64,000 nt of DNA from NCBI GenBank assembly GCA_949361645.1, contig OX442416.1:17736993-17800992 (forward strand), in the 5' to 3' direction. Shown here piece by piece: positions 37,501 to 48,695 of the stretch. The stretch's first letter is position 1; every line of letters starts with the position of its first letter. Under the pieces are notes generated by a model. That model had not been told where the DNA came from, ran no database searches, and saw only the letters and a list, made by a program, of their open reading frames with translations. Source of the DNA: Spongilla lacustris (taxonomy: Eukaryota > Porifera > Demospongiae > Spongillida > Spongillidae). A program made the translations under genes and the position numbers.

Positions 37501-39339
37501 ATACATATAGCATACATCACAGCTGTAAGGGGCTACAGGCATATATAGCATACATCATAGCTCTAAGGAGCTACAGGCATACATATAGCATACATCACAG
37601 CTGTAAGGGGCTACAGGCATATATAGCATACATCATAGCTGTAAGGGGCTACAGGCATACATATAGCATACATCACAGCTGTAAGGGGCTACAGGCATAT
37701 ATAGCATACATCATAGCTGTAAGGGGCTACAGGCATATATATAGCATACATCACAGCTGTAAGGGGCTACAGGCATATATATAGCATACATCACAGCTGT
37801 AAGGGGCTACAGGCATATATATAGCATACATCACAGCTGTAAGGGGCTACAGGCATATATATAGCATACATCACAGCTGTAAGGGGCTACAGGCATATAC
37901 ATGTATATAGCATACATCACAGCTGTAAGGGGCTACAGGCATATATATATAGCATACATCACAGCTGTAAGGGGCTACAGGCATATATATAGCATACATC
38001 ACAGCTGTAAGGGGCTACAGGCATACATATAGCATACATCCCAGCTGTAAGGATCGAGGGTTGGATTTTTAAGAGTGTGAAATGTCTTGTACAACAAACT
38101 TTCACACAGTTATATGATAATGAATCGTTCATTTCAACACAGGCATTGCAGTACACATGTAATTCAACACAGGTATGCAATAGTTGTTCATTCTTTCCAG
38201 GAAAATCAAACGAACTACATGTATGCAATGTCAGTGCTAACAATAATAATTCAGTGCCAATATACATTGTAACTTCACAACAGTCGGATATCGTAGACAC
38301 ATACATGTTTTATTTCACAGCAGACACCCACTATTACGGAGGAGAGCATTTAACACATGCAACACTTACCCTGTGGTGGATCACACACATGTGTGATGCC
38401 ACTGTCATGAGCTCAAACATGGTCCGATCATGTGACGAGTCGCAATTCATGAGGTTCTAAAAAGGACAAGGCCACACCCCCAAACATTTCATTCATATGC
38501 ACACAGCAAAGGACCACACCCAAAGGCCACACCACTCACCTGTGCCGATGCATGGGACAGTGCGTGCCAGTGGTCCACTCCCACCTCCAGACACCTCACC
38601 ATGGAGTCAGTGGAGAGAAGGACCTTCCCCTCCTCCGAGGTGAGACATAGCTGCTCATCACCACCAGTGCTCCCATCCTCAGAGGTGGAGGGGGGAGGGG
38701 GAGGAGGAGGAGGGTCACTCTGGCCACACCTACACAGTACACAGTACACACAAGTACATGTACATGTATGTCACAACAAACATGTCCCATCCATGCCCTC
38801 TCCCTCATCTCTTCTCCCTGCTCCTCCCCCATCCATGCTCCTCTTCTTCCTCCCTCCCCTCCAACTCTTTTCCTGTCCCCTCCTCCCTCCCCACCCTCCC
38901 TCAGCTTCACACGTACTTCTCCACCAGCTGGTCGTACATACACACCGCCTTCCACACATACGTAGTAGCCAACTGGCTGACCAGTAAGGTACTGCTGCTG
39001 CTGCTGCTTGACTTCTCTGCCTTCTTCACAGACTCCAGAATACCAATGATGTCCGCAAAGAACTCCATAGCATGCCTGAATAAAGATGGGACAACAGGCA
39101 GAGAGGGGGCGGGGCAGTATGTTAATAATCCATCAGGATCAACATTTACATGCACACATATGCTTTCATAAATGCACACCCACAAGCACACACAACACAC
39201 ACATACACACACACACACACAGCTCCACACAATGTTTACCCACCAATAGGATACAAGTACATGTACAGTTATATATACATGTACAACTGTAGGCACTGGA
39301 CAATGACATTTGTACCAGTTGCTTTCATAAATGCACACA

Positions 39340-39407
<68 letters not shown>

Positions 39408-39413
39408 TACACA

Positions 39414-39453
<40 letters not shown>

Positions 39454-39459
39454 TACACA

Positions 39460-39499
<40 letters not shown>

Positions 39500-39505
39500 T
39501 ACACA

Positions 39506-39550
<45 letters not shown>

Positions 39551-40325
39551 GTCTCCATTCTTCCTCTTCAGAATAGCTTGCTCGGTGAGCATCCTGGTGC
39601 GGTCCAGCACCCTCCCCTCACTCCTGTACACCTCCATCAGCTCCTCCACCACACGCACCACCCCACCATCACACTCCATCTCCTTATATTCCCTCAGCTC
39701 CGCCTCCAGGCACAGTGACACGGTGGACAGGGGAACCCCCTTCAGGGGTTTCAGGGCATTCATGAAAGTTCTAATCCAAAGAGAATGAAGTGGTAATACC
39801 CATAGAAACACACACACAAGCACAAAACCCAATATACATGTACATGTACACATGTACATGTGTATGCACATACATGCATGCACATATAAACACACACACA
39901 CTACACATAAATGCACACATGCACACGCACAACACACATGCACATAAACACCAACTAAAAACACATGCACATGTATGCGCACACACATACACAACACACA
40001 TACATGTACATGTATGCACACCTTCACATGCACACACTCACCTTTCCTCCACACCTTTCACACCGGCACACTCACCTTTCCTCCACACCTTTCACACCGG
40101 CACACTCACCTTTCCTCCACACCTTTCACATCGGCCTCCAAGGCTGCAGCTCTCACCCTGGCCCACTGGCCCACGAGACCACACCTCCTCAGCGGGTCCT
40201 CTAGAAGCCCTGTGGAGGCAGCAGTAGAGGTGGCCTGTACCAAGGTATCCAGGGCCTTGGGGTAGAGGGAGACCTCCTTCTGGTAGCTGGCCAACAGGCA
40301 CTGCTTCTCCACAAGGTTCACCTTT

Positions 40326-40401
<76 letters not shown>

Positions 40402-42956
40402 TTGGTGCAATCTGGTTAGGTGAATTCTTTTCTAAAATCATAACACCTTGTGACTTTTGTAACAAACCTCATTATTAATGGTTAGGCCTGCCAGGTACCC
40501 TTCATTATAAATGGTTAGGCCTGCCAGGTACCCTTCATTATTAATGGTTAGGCCTGCCAGGTCCCCATTATTATTAATGGTTAGGCCTGCCAGGTCCCCT
40601 TCATTATATATATGATTCCCTAACATAGCCATAACAAAGTTAAAGCACTGACCCTCCCAGTAATCCAAACCCTTAGAAAAAATAATCATTCAGACGATTA
40701 TATTTCATAAACCTAATAACTTTATATATACAGACACACATGTACATGTACATGTACATGTGTATATAGTGATTTTGTGTCCTTTCTGGAGTAGATTGTG
40801 TACATGTATGTGAAATCAGTTTTAGATTAGGGAGGCACAATTAAGCTTGGAATGACCAGGTAGAGGGTACATGCAGAAGGTAAGAGGGAGAGGTATTGAG
40901 GATGGATGGAGGGATGCTGCCTAGTAGCTGAAACAAAAAATATTAATTCCATCCATGATGGTCATGCATAAATGTACATGTAGTCATGTATGAAGTGACC
41001 ACATATTCAAGATGAGGAGACAACAGACATCAAGTCATTGCATGTACATGTAGGTACATAGGTAGTACATGTAGTGTGGGTCCATTACCCTCCCACCTCC
41101 GCCACCATCCTACCTCCACCCCTTTCCTCTATTCCTCACCTCCATTCTCCCTTCCCCCCATCCCTCACCTCCCTCCCTTCCCTCCATCCCATCCTCACCT
41201 CCACCATTCTCCCTTCCTTGCTGCCGCACCACACACCCATCTCGCTGCAGGCCAGCTCCAGCACGCACACGGCCTCCCCACACATCCCGCAGCGATGGAG
41301 GGTCACCGCCATGTTGTAGGCACTGCGCCCCAACCAGCAGTGCTCCTCCTCCGGGAGGCCACACCCCTCCCCCCGCAAGATCTCGCGCGACTCCTCCAGC
41401 AAGGGGAGGCACAGGGCAGCCACGCCCACCTTGGGGTCCAGAGGGGCGTGTGTGGAGGCACTGCGGGGAAGCTCAATGTCATCCTCCTCTTCATCACCAA
41501 TCTCCTGGTCGTCCTTATCTTCCTCCTTCCCGTCCCCCTCGATGCAGTTATCATTGGTACTCACTAACAGGTCCACCAGCATCTCTTGGAGGATGTTCAG
41601 CAGGTATAGGTGCTTGCATTTGATGGCCGCCTCTGCCCCTTCCGCATGACCACGCCCACCACCTTTGACGGTCTGGGCCCCTGCCAAGATCCTGCGTCTG
41701 AGCCGTGGGTAGAAGCCAAAGAGAGTCCTCAGGAGGTCAAAGTTTGTCCTGGTTAGGGGGAGGTCCCTCGCCTCCCTCCACCCGCCTGCGCGCTGCCTCT
41801 GCTGTTCCAGGGCAGAGAATAGAATGTCGATGGAATCGGAGAGTCGTCCAATCGCGTCGAGGTCGGCCATCTTGATGTCCAAGGACATGACCTGCTGCAC
41901 AGCGGAGCACAGGTCTTGTAGGGTGTGGGTGGGGCACCTGACATGTGAGGCGTTGCCAGGATGACGGAGCAGGGAGACGACCAGCTCTGTGGTGAAGACG
42001 GTGGCCGCAGCGGGGAGGCAGCAGTGGAGGGAATCTGGACAGCTGCTCCCTAACCCCTTCCTGTGGGACTGAAGGATGGACTTGGCCCTCTTCATCATCC
42101 CCTCACAGTCCTTGGTGCTCCCACACATACACGACACCATGGAGAACCGGACAAGGGCTTCGACGTACAGCGCGAGGGTCTTGCAGGGGAGGCGGCCTTG
42201 GAGAGACTCTGCGGGCGCCAAACGGTTTATTAGGAGAGAGTGGAACCTGTGTCTGACGTCGAGCAAGGACGGGACGGTAACGTCTGAAGTTGCCTTGTGG
42301 AACTTCGTATCGGCCTTCAGGAGTCTAGGGAGTACAAAGTCCAACTGTAAATCGGCCCGCGTTGCCGCCAAAAGCGCCACCCTTTTCATGTCGAGGCAAA
42401 GCTCGGGGTCGGGCGTCGCAAGCTCTTCCGCCTTCAGCGCAGCATTCCACAAAAGGTTGAAAAGCTGCTTGAGAAAGTCCATCATGTCGGCTTGAAGCGT
42501 TGCCGAAGAGTCCAGCCTTTCGAAAGCCAACAGGCAGGCGTTCCTACCTCGTTCGTACTGACCCACGGCGAAGCACTCTCTGGCGAAGTTGAAGAGCAGC
42601 TTTTCAAAGAGGTGGTCGCCAGCTGAGGTTGCTGGTGACAGTTTTTTGAGGCACTCGATAGCAACCGTTGCCGCTTCAAGCAGATGCGAGGAGGCGTGGT
42701 TCTCGCCTCCTTTGTGCTGGTCGATACACTCCTTTAAGAGCCTGCGGGAGAACTTCTCGTACTTCCCCTCTTTTGTGTCTCGACCCCCGCTACACAGTAC
42801 TGGCCCTAGATACGCCTGTTTTGGACCGGGACGAAGATGATGTAGCTTACTATTTTCATAGCCTAGTCCATATTAACATACCTGGACGCTTGTACTTAGG
42901 TCCGTTGCGTCTCTGCTGACCGATTTGACACACCGAAGGATGCGGTCTCCTTCCAT
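29500..42956 (-). CDS. ESPL1: Separase (sister-chromatid separation protease), complete 18-exon gene
   Basis: Clan CD protease (C50) that cleaves the cohesin kleisin subunit at anaphase and is held in check by securin. Exons, 5' to 3' on the minus strand: 42956-42882, 42815-41199, 40321-40110, 39770-39549, 39075-38913, 38719-38540, 38456-38370, 35931-35665, 35046-34583, 34170-33361, 32859-32589, 32316-32206, 31948-31709, 30925-30749, 30339-30149, 30070-29952, 29807-29768, 29701-29500. Every junction has GT/AG and the phases close to 1815 residues plus stop (human about 2120). The N-terminal two thirds is helical and TPR-like; exon 6 adds a short polyproline run. The catalytic part shows LQCLPWESIPALRERAVCRM, TFYVLNPEKNLPKTEKCF, then YCGHGSG (His1700, codon 30060-30058) and LMGCSSG (Cys1726, codon 29982-29980). 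That 26-residue spacing equals human His2003/Cys2029. It ends with ANLWDVTDEDIDRY and LKYLIGASPVVYGIP. The start ATG at 42956 precedes a 25-codon exon and a 66-bp intron. The least certain junction is the acceptor at 35931. Confidence 0.93.
31315..31338. repeat. C tract in a separase intron
   Basis: A run of about 23 C within the intron between the exons ending at 31709 and starting at 30925. Confidence 0.9.
32085..32193. repeat. (CA)n microsatellite in a separase intron
   Basis: Interrupted CA repeats between the exons 32316-32206 and 31948-31709. The repeat runs close to the donor of the upstream exon. Confidence 0.95.
32321..32430. repeat. GGA-rich minisatellite in a separase intron
   Basis: GGAGGAGGGGGAGG-type units directly behind the acceptor of exon 32316-32206. 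On the coding strand they form a long pyrimidine tract in front of that acceptor. Confidence 0.9.
34295..34582. repeat. (CA)n-rich microsatellite in a separase intron
   Basis: Compound CA/CACC repeats fill the intron and reach within one base of the donor at 34583. His/Thr and Cys/Val frames across it are spurious. Confidence 0.95.
35047..35245. repeat. GGAGGA minisatellite in a separase intron
   Basis: About 200 bp of degenerate GGAGGAGGGG units directly upstream (in gene sense) of the acceptor at 35046, again giving a long pyrimidine tract on the coding strand. Confidence 0.9.
35939..38055. repeat. 40-bp minisatellite (~53 units) abutting a separase exon
   Basis: Units of 40 bp (AGCATACATCACAGCTGTAA then GGGGCTACAGGCATATATAT), with 38-bp and 44-46-bp variants that gain or lose AT or ATACATGT. 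The array fills most of the intron between exons 38456-38370 and 35931-35665. The last unit overlaps the 3' splice region. In gene sense each unit contains CCCCTTACAG followed by CTGTGATG; the real boundary reads CTCTTACAG followed by CTGTGAAG. The array is therefore an amplification of the acceptor region itself. Central units are almost identical, pointing to recent homogenisation. Confidence 0.97.
39330..39548. repeat. (CA)n microsatellite in a separase intron
   Basis: About 220 bp of CA repeat with periodic AAATAC interruptions, directly adjoining the donor at 39549. A shorter CA patch lies at 39180-39222. Confidence 0.95.
40033..40134. repeat. 34-bp unit repeated three times across a separase 5' splice site
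   Basis: Three tandem copies (40033-40066, 40067-40100, 40101-40134) of CACACTCACCTTTCCTCCAC plus ACCTTTCACACCGG, nearly identical. In gene sense each copy contains GGAAAG followed by GTGAGTG, a full donor. The first (exon end 40110) gives the correct phase. Use of the second or third would add 34 or 68 nt and shift the frame. Confidence 0.95.
40327..40398. repeat. (TG)n microsatellite in a separase intron
   Basis: About 72 bp of TG immediately upstream (gene sense) of the acceptor at 40321. On the coding strand this is (CA)n, so the acceptor lacks a normal pyrimidine tract. Confidence 0.95.
40465..40605. repeat. ~35-bp tandem repeat, four units, in a separase intron
   Basis: Units of TCATTATTAATGGTTAGGCC followed by TGCCAGGTACCCT, four copies with small differences. 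Confidence 0.9.
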
Positions 42957-43479
42957 GTGTGCTGTGATTTTTGAACAAACCGCGTATAATATATTACTAT
43001 TCAAAATGCTATTTATCACGCGAGTCTAGTGCCCAGACCGGCGCGACACTGTTATATCGTGAATACGATTAGTGATATTACGCGGATGGATTACATTACC
43101 GCCTAGTTCTAGCGTTTTTTATTTTAATTTTTTTATTTTATTTTATTTTTAATAATAAGATCACATTGCAAGGATACATGATGTATGCTAATGTGTACTA
43201 AAGGGGGCAGTCAGGCAGTCAGACAGTAAACTGACTAAAGAATAGATAAGACCTGTGCAACCTTTGTAATCAGGTCGACAGGGGACTGATTAAAGGCATG
43301 GCCTATAGTTGATCGAGCTCCTCTGATGCACATGATGGAGGAGCGTAGAAGGGAGAAGGAGAGATGGCATCGAATCCAGGCCATGGTTGAACTCAGTATA
43401 AGAGTGGTCCCACTTTGCTGAGAGCTGAGCAGCAATGCGTTTGTAAACCACTGTGGCCTCCCTTCCTAAGCCTCCAGTG

Positions 43480-43822
43480 GCAGAGACCGACGTGGAAATC
43501 CAACTACTTTGTGAAAATCCAACTACTTTGTTAAACTTTTGGCTTTGTTCGACGAGTATTCAAAAGCATTCATCGTAGGTGCGCGGACAATGTTGGATCC
43601 AAATAAATGCAGCAGATCCGAGTAGCCCTTCGTGGCAAAGGAGTAATTCTGATGGGGAAAAACACGACCATCAGGAAGGCCATACGTGGTCAGCTGGATA
43701 AAAACCCTGGTCTAGAGAAGCTGCTGCCTTACGTCAAAAGCAATGTTGGTTTTGTTTTCACCAACGCGGACTTGCCTGCTATCCGTGACATCATTCAAGC
43801 CAACAAGGTTGTACACTGCTAG
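43480..43822 (+). pseudogene. RPLP0: Ribosomal protein P0 pseudogene fragment
   Basis: Encodes pieces of the N-terminal half of the 60S stalk protein P0 (uL10). LFDEYSKAFIVGA comes first, then after a 2-nt frame change DNVGS. A stop follows where the family has Gln, and then [19 protein letters not shown] and [16 protein letters not shown] are intact to ANKV. Homology ends there (43817), so two thirds of the protein are missing. Upstream, an 18-20-bp duplication (AAATCCAACTACTTTGT twice) breaks the start. Three independent lesions and truncation mark a dead copy. Whether it is a processed copy or a displaced exon is unclear, since the end coincides with a possible exon boundary. Confidence 0.85.
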
Positions 43823-45104
43823 CGGTTATAAATTGTGTGCGCTTTTCCCACAGTTATACTATTAAAGTTCGTATTACCATAAGCATAGTCTCCTAGCAAT
43901 GCTAGCGGTGACGTAATCAATCCGCAACTGTGACGTACTTGGGTCTGGGTACGAGACTACTCCGATATAGCGTACATGTAGATTAAATTGGACTTCAGTA
44001 ATGGTATTCAAATAGGATTGTGGAAAAAACACATCCACTTAGTTTCAATGAATTTTTTTTTTCATCTCTGCAAAAAAGAAGAAAAAAACAGACCCCGCAC
44101 TTGTTCTGTAAAGGGAAAGATAATTGTTATGCAATGCTATTGAATGATAAAACTAAAATTAATATAAATAACGTACATCCATTTCATTTTTGCTGATAAT
44201 GCTCGTGTTGACATCGTTGCTAAGACTTTTTCCTTTGTTTCTTGGGGGGGGGGGGGGGGGGGGGGCAAGGACTTTATTTTTATATTAGCGTTTTCAATCC
44301 TTTTTGTACTACTTTACACAATATTTCATAACCCCAGGCTATATTGAACATCCACAAGTGGTCGCGGGTGCCTTTAAATCATTGCTCATGCATGTGTGAA
44401 TGCGCACGTACTGATACAAATAGAACAAGCGTTACTGAGTGCATTAGTGCCTGCCACTCGACTCAATGCATGTTAAATTTACACTCCGTTCACAATACAA
44501 ATGACTACAAAAGTACTCCAGTGTGCAAAGCTCCTCTCGAGAGATGCCATTGAACGTACATTCGCTATACGAGAAAAGAGTGAGGTGATTAATAAATAGT
44601 TATAATTGTTCACTCACGTGATCCAATGTGAGTATAAATTGGATGACTTGTATACAGAGGATATTGCGAAATACTTACAGGTACACTGTTCAATGACTCA
44701 GGTGACAAAATGGTCTGAGCTGGAAAAGTAATCAAGAGTGCATAATTTAAATGGCATAAATAATTAGATATCTAAGGCGGCGTCTTACCAGTAATGGTTG
44801 GCGTGCTTGCCGTTGGTAGTACGAATGTTGAGTTGGAAGATAAAGCTGAGAAATGGGAGTCACAGCAATTATATATGATATTCCTCTAGCTCGCGCGCGC
44901 GTATGCATTTATCTTTTTAATGCAGTATTGAATAGCGTGTGCATGCAGGGTTTATTTAGTTGACCCAACTTGACCGCCGGTATTTATATGATAGCAATAT
45001 ATTATACCAACACCGTAAAATTTTTTTTTTTTAAATGTCGGATTTTATAGAACTGATTCAACTGAGTCTTCCGTAGGATTTCTGTTAATTCACATGAGGT
45101 GATT

Positions 45105-45150
<46 letters not shown>

Positions 45151-45977
45151 CTTGCCGCATGTGTAACGCGAAACGTTCAACGCACGTGACCTTATTAAAT
45201 ATCATGCAACTATAACTCTATGATTGTCAATCAGAACGTGCATATCAATGTTTGATCTGCGCCTGAGCAGGATTCAGTTGCTCATTATTAGAAACGGAAT
45301 TTCAGAATACTTGTTAACATTTTTGTGTTTTAAGTGTTACGGAGCATTAATTCAAATTTCGTCAAACTAGACTGAAGGGAGAGCGGTCTCAACAAAGCCT
45401 GCACGTGACGGGGGAGGGTCCACAATGGCCATAAAAAGTGAGCTAGATGTAATATGAGAACGCTAGCTGCCTGAGCCGGCAAAAATTCGTCTGTGGCCGG
45501 GTAGGAAAACGAATTTGTGTACTTTACTAGTTACCCTGTTACCGATTATACATGTATAGTTTAACATTGAGTCAGTCTCTCTGCATGATTAAAATTGTAT
45601 CCCGGCCGCCGTTTTAACGGTCTGCCACATATAATTTTTTCGACCAAAACATAAATATATTGATCCGGCGTAAAATCATGGATACAGATGGGTTTCCAGC
45701 CGCGTCATCCCGAAAGGTTGATGTCTATATTAGTTTATCTACGCTATATAAGCCTATACTGACAAATGATTTTATCAGTTTTCACCTCATGCCAAGACAC
45801 ACTTCTATCAGTAAATTGGTGCGTCTTAGATACTATAAAATGTATAATTTAACGCCTATTATTAGAACCTATATGCGTTTAATACAGTAGGATTTGAGAT
45901 GTCATGAATACGATTACCCAATAGCCAATGATTCATCAGCGTAGGCGTCCAGATGGCTGACGGTAGAACTGCGAATT
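43823..45977. other. Non-coding stretch with G tract and (GTT)n
   Basis: A G run of about 20 lies at 44245-44264 and a (GTT)n microsatellite at about 45104-45150. AT-rich sequence otherwise. No gene is recognised. Confidence 0.5.
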
Positions 45978-46910
45978 TTACTTCCGCGATATAATAAAAG
46001 GTATTTGCGAAAGTATGTGTGTGTGACAAATTACTGTAGTGAGCACTTCAATCTGACCTGACGGGATGTAAAGGTAGCAACTGGTGGCGTTGATTCTATA
46101 AATCGGATAACCAGGTACGTTTCTCTCGTAGCATCCCCACGCCATACAGCTGACCTCACCCGTCCAGTTTGAAGGGATTGATAAAATAGAACTGGCGAAT
46201 CCGGATGTGACCTTAGATGTCCAAGACTCTAATACGCCCACCACGCTTTGCTGTAAATTACATCGCTCGATCAAGAAACTATAATCCTTGTTTACAACGC
46301 TCACCTGTGGCTGTGTGGGGACGAAGCACTTGAACTCTATCGCCAGCCTGTTCACCTGGTTTACTTTTCCAGTTGAGTTCCAGTGCACAGATATGGTCGC
46401 GTTAGTACACTGGACCGCAATGTAGTACAATGAACTTGGACCTAATGTCAATATTATGCACCTGGTATAAAATGTTGAGTGTCACATGCAGGTCCATGCA
46501 ATGAAGCACATATATACATATGTAGCTGTATTATCCAGTATAACTAAATCGAGTAGTCTCTTACAGTGCCTGCCAGCAGCGAAGCCGGATACAACTGAAA
46601 TATCTCCATCCACACCGTCCTTACCGCTTTTATGGGGCACAGTGAGCATGCCTATACATATTTATAAGGTGATACATTTCATGCATGACATGCGTGTGAA
46701 CGGCCACTGTTTGTGACGTACTTGCTCACATTTACATATACAGTCGTATGTACGTTGTACATAAGCTCTTGCATGCTGTAGCGGATCACGCGACTCACCA
46801 AATAAGTAGACGCTGCATGCCGAATTGGTCGAGGAACAGGTTCCAATCAAAGCAAACGCTACAATGCCATGTAGCAAGCCGGACACGCGGGAGTATGTGA
46901 TATGCTGCAT
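45978..46910 (-). CDS. Small secreted protein, unknown family (3 exons)
   Basis: A three-exon model that closes in phase: 46910-46799, 46651-46565, 46441-45978, 220 residues. Exon 1 has a typical signal peptide (basic start, then GLLHGIVAFALIGTCSS). Exon 2 is Gly-rich (SGKDGVDGDISVVSG). Exon 3 has about seven cysteines, four N-glycosylation sites (NAT, NST, NWT, NAT) and aromatic spacing (SLYYIAVQC, SVHWNSTG, EVSCMAWGCY) that suggests a beta-sandwich extracellular domain. The acceptor for exon 3 was picked by phase; another AG lies 20 bp upstream. A donor-like GTCAGA at 46057 could lead to more 3' exons, and then the last residues would differ. Role unknown; an extracellular receptor-like or matrix protein is possible. 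Confidence 0.5.
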
Positions 46911-47497
46911 GTTCGAGTTACGTATATAATATGCCCCTTCGTCTTTTATATATTCTTGTATAAACATGAAATTCTTATCGGTCGTACCCGACCCTTCGCT
47001 TATCTTTTCAGCGCGCTTGTTGTTCGTGCAAACTGCATGGCGCGGTAAACTATAGTGTAAACAATGTAATCAGATGGCCTTCCTTTCACAAACGAGGATC
47101 CTAGCAACAATGGCCAAATCAGGAGAAGGTGCTTTAAAATATAGATGCGTACATAATTTACAGATAGAACTCTTGCATGTACCTTCAAGGGCAATGGTAA
47201 AATTATATTCAGGCATCTATTGATTGCTATACTATGTAAATGGTAACTGCATGCGTGCAATAAAATCGCTCTAACTGACCAGCTTGTGTTTTCTTTGCTT
47301 TAAAATTAGACGCGTACACAGTAAAAACAGATCAAACTCGAAACAGTATAAGTGGCACTATATAAATGTATATACGTTTTTACTATGCAAAGGCATGTTA
47401 ATTATGCATATACACAGCAAAAAAAAAAAAAAGGACTCAAAATCATGTTTTGTTATTTCACCACGCGCGGAATTAAATGACGCGCTACATTAATTCA

Positions 47498-47534
<37 letters not shown>

Positions 47535-48686
47535 ACACTGATGCGCGGATAGTAAAGATCAGCTATTCAGCACTAACATTAAATTGCGGCGTCAGCGCGG
47601 CTCCACATCTCATCATTTATTATATATAATTATTATTATACTGGTAAATATACGGCCACGCGTATCCGTCACACCAATAAAACAAAATAAACAATTAAAT
47701 ATAGCACATAAAATATATATAGCACGTGATTAGATACTTAAATTTGTACCACTGTGTGCATGATCGTACGAAGCACTGCACTTTGTGTTGTGTATATATC
47801 AGGAAAAGGCCCTACGTGCATGGCTGTTATCATCGCAAATATCCCGTCTGCGGGCCAAGCAATGTTCATAATATCGCGTATTTTCTTTCAATCCCTATTA
47901 CATGGAATCACTTTCATTTTAGTCATATCTGGTGTTTAGACATCAAGCAGTAAGCTACTTCTTTCAGTTTTGAACACACACTAATGCACATGCATGCACC
48001 AAGGGAATTCATGCATGTACATCAGACAAAATCGGCCTGGTCTATTTTTCAGTTTGTGCGGTTATTCACATCATGCATGCAGCCGTATCCTCAGGCCCGC
48101 CGGCTTAGCAAGCTTGGTTGTATGCACCTGCATGGAAAACGCAAAGATTGGGGGGGGGATGTCGGCATATGACACTTGTTGTATATTTGTATAATCATAA
48201 TTACACTTTTAGAAAACGATTTCAGTCTCACACTGCACACTGGGCATGCAGTTGAACTTTTAATTGTAGCAGTAAATGTTTTTTATCGGCACAGTTATAA
48301 AAGCCCTTATTCGTCATGTGGCCGGCCAAGTTACATTAAAAATGATGTCATTTACTTAAGCCGCCATCTTGGTGCACAGCTGCATGGCGTCGTGCTCTTG
48401 CTGTCGGCCGGTTCAACCAGTTTGGGGGAGGGTACCGATTATGTACTAATTTATATCTTAATCATATTCATACAGTGTTTCAATCCGCGCCTGGTAGTAC
48501 TGCTTTCTCATACTACAGATTTACAAATTCAGTGGCTTTTGTTCTATGTGCATTGGGGGGGTCGGGGGGGGGGGGGGGGGCGATAGGTACATCAGGACCC
48601 ACGGTAGTGGGTCCTATGTAGGATTGGCTTCGTGGGCGTGGTTTTCGATCGAGCGTTTTAAAACGGTAACGAAGCGTTGCCTTTAC
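46911..48686. other. Non-coding stretch with C and G tracts
   Basis: A C run of about 32 lies at 47500-47532 and a G-rich tract at 48555-48580. A small hairpin (AGGACCCACGGTAGTGGGTCCT) lies at about 48594-48615. No gene is recognised. Confidence 0.5.
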
Positions 48687-48695
48687 TCGCCAGCT

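Noticed and set aside
35939..38055. CRISPR-like regular repeat array
   Set aside because: Units are directly tandem with no unique spacers, and the array lies in an intron of a eukaryotic gene.
38077..38460. 127-codon plus-strand frame as an antisense gene
   Set aside because: It overlaps a separase exon that closes in phase on the other strand and shows no family resemblance.
38907..40054. Long minus-strand frames (213 and 261 codons) as single proteins
   Set aside because: They are separase exons read through into CA-repeat introns; only the exon parts are real.
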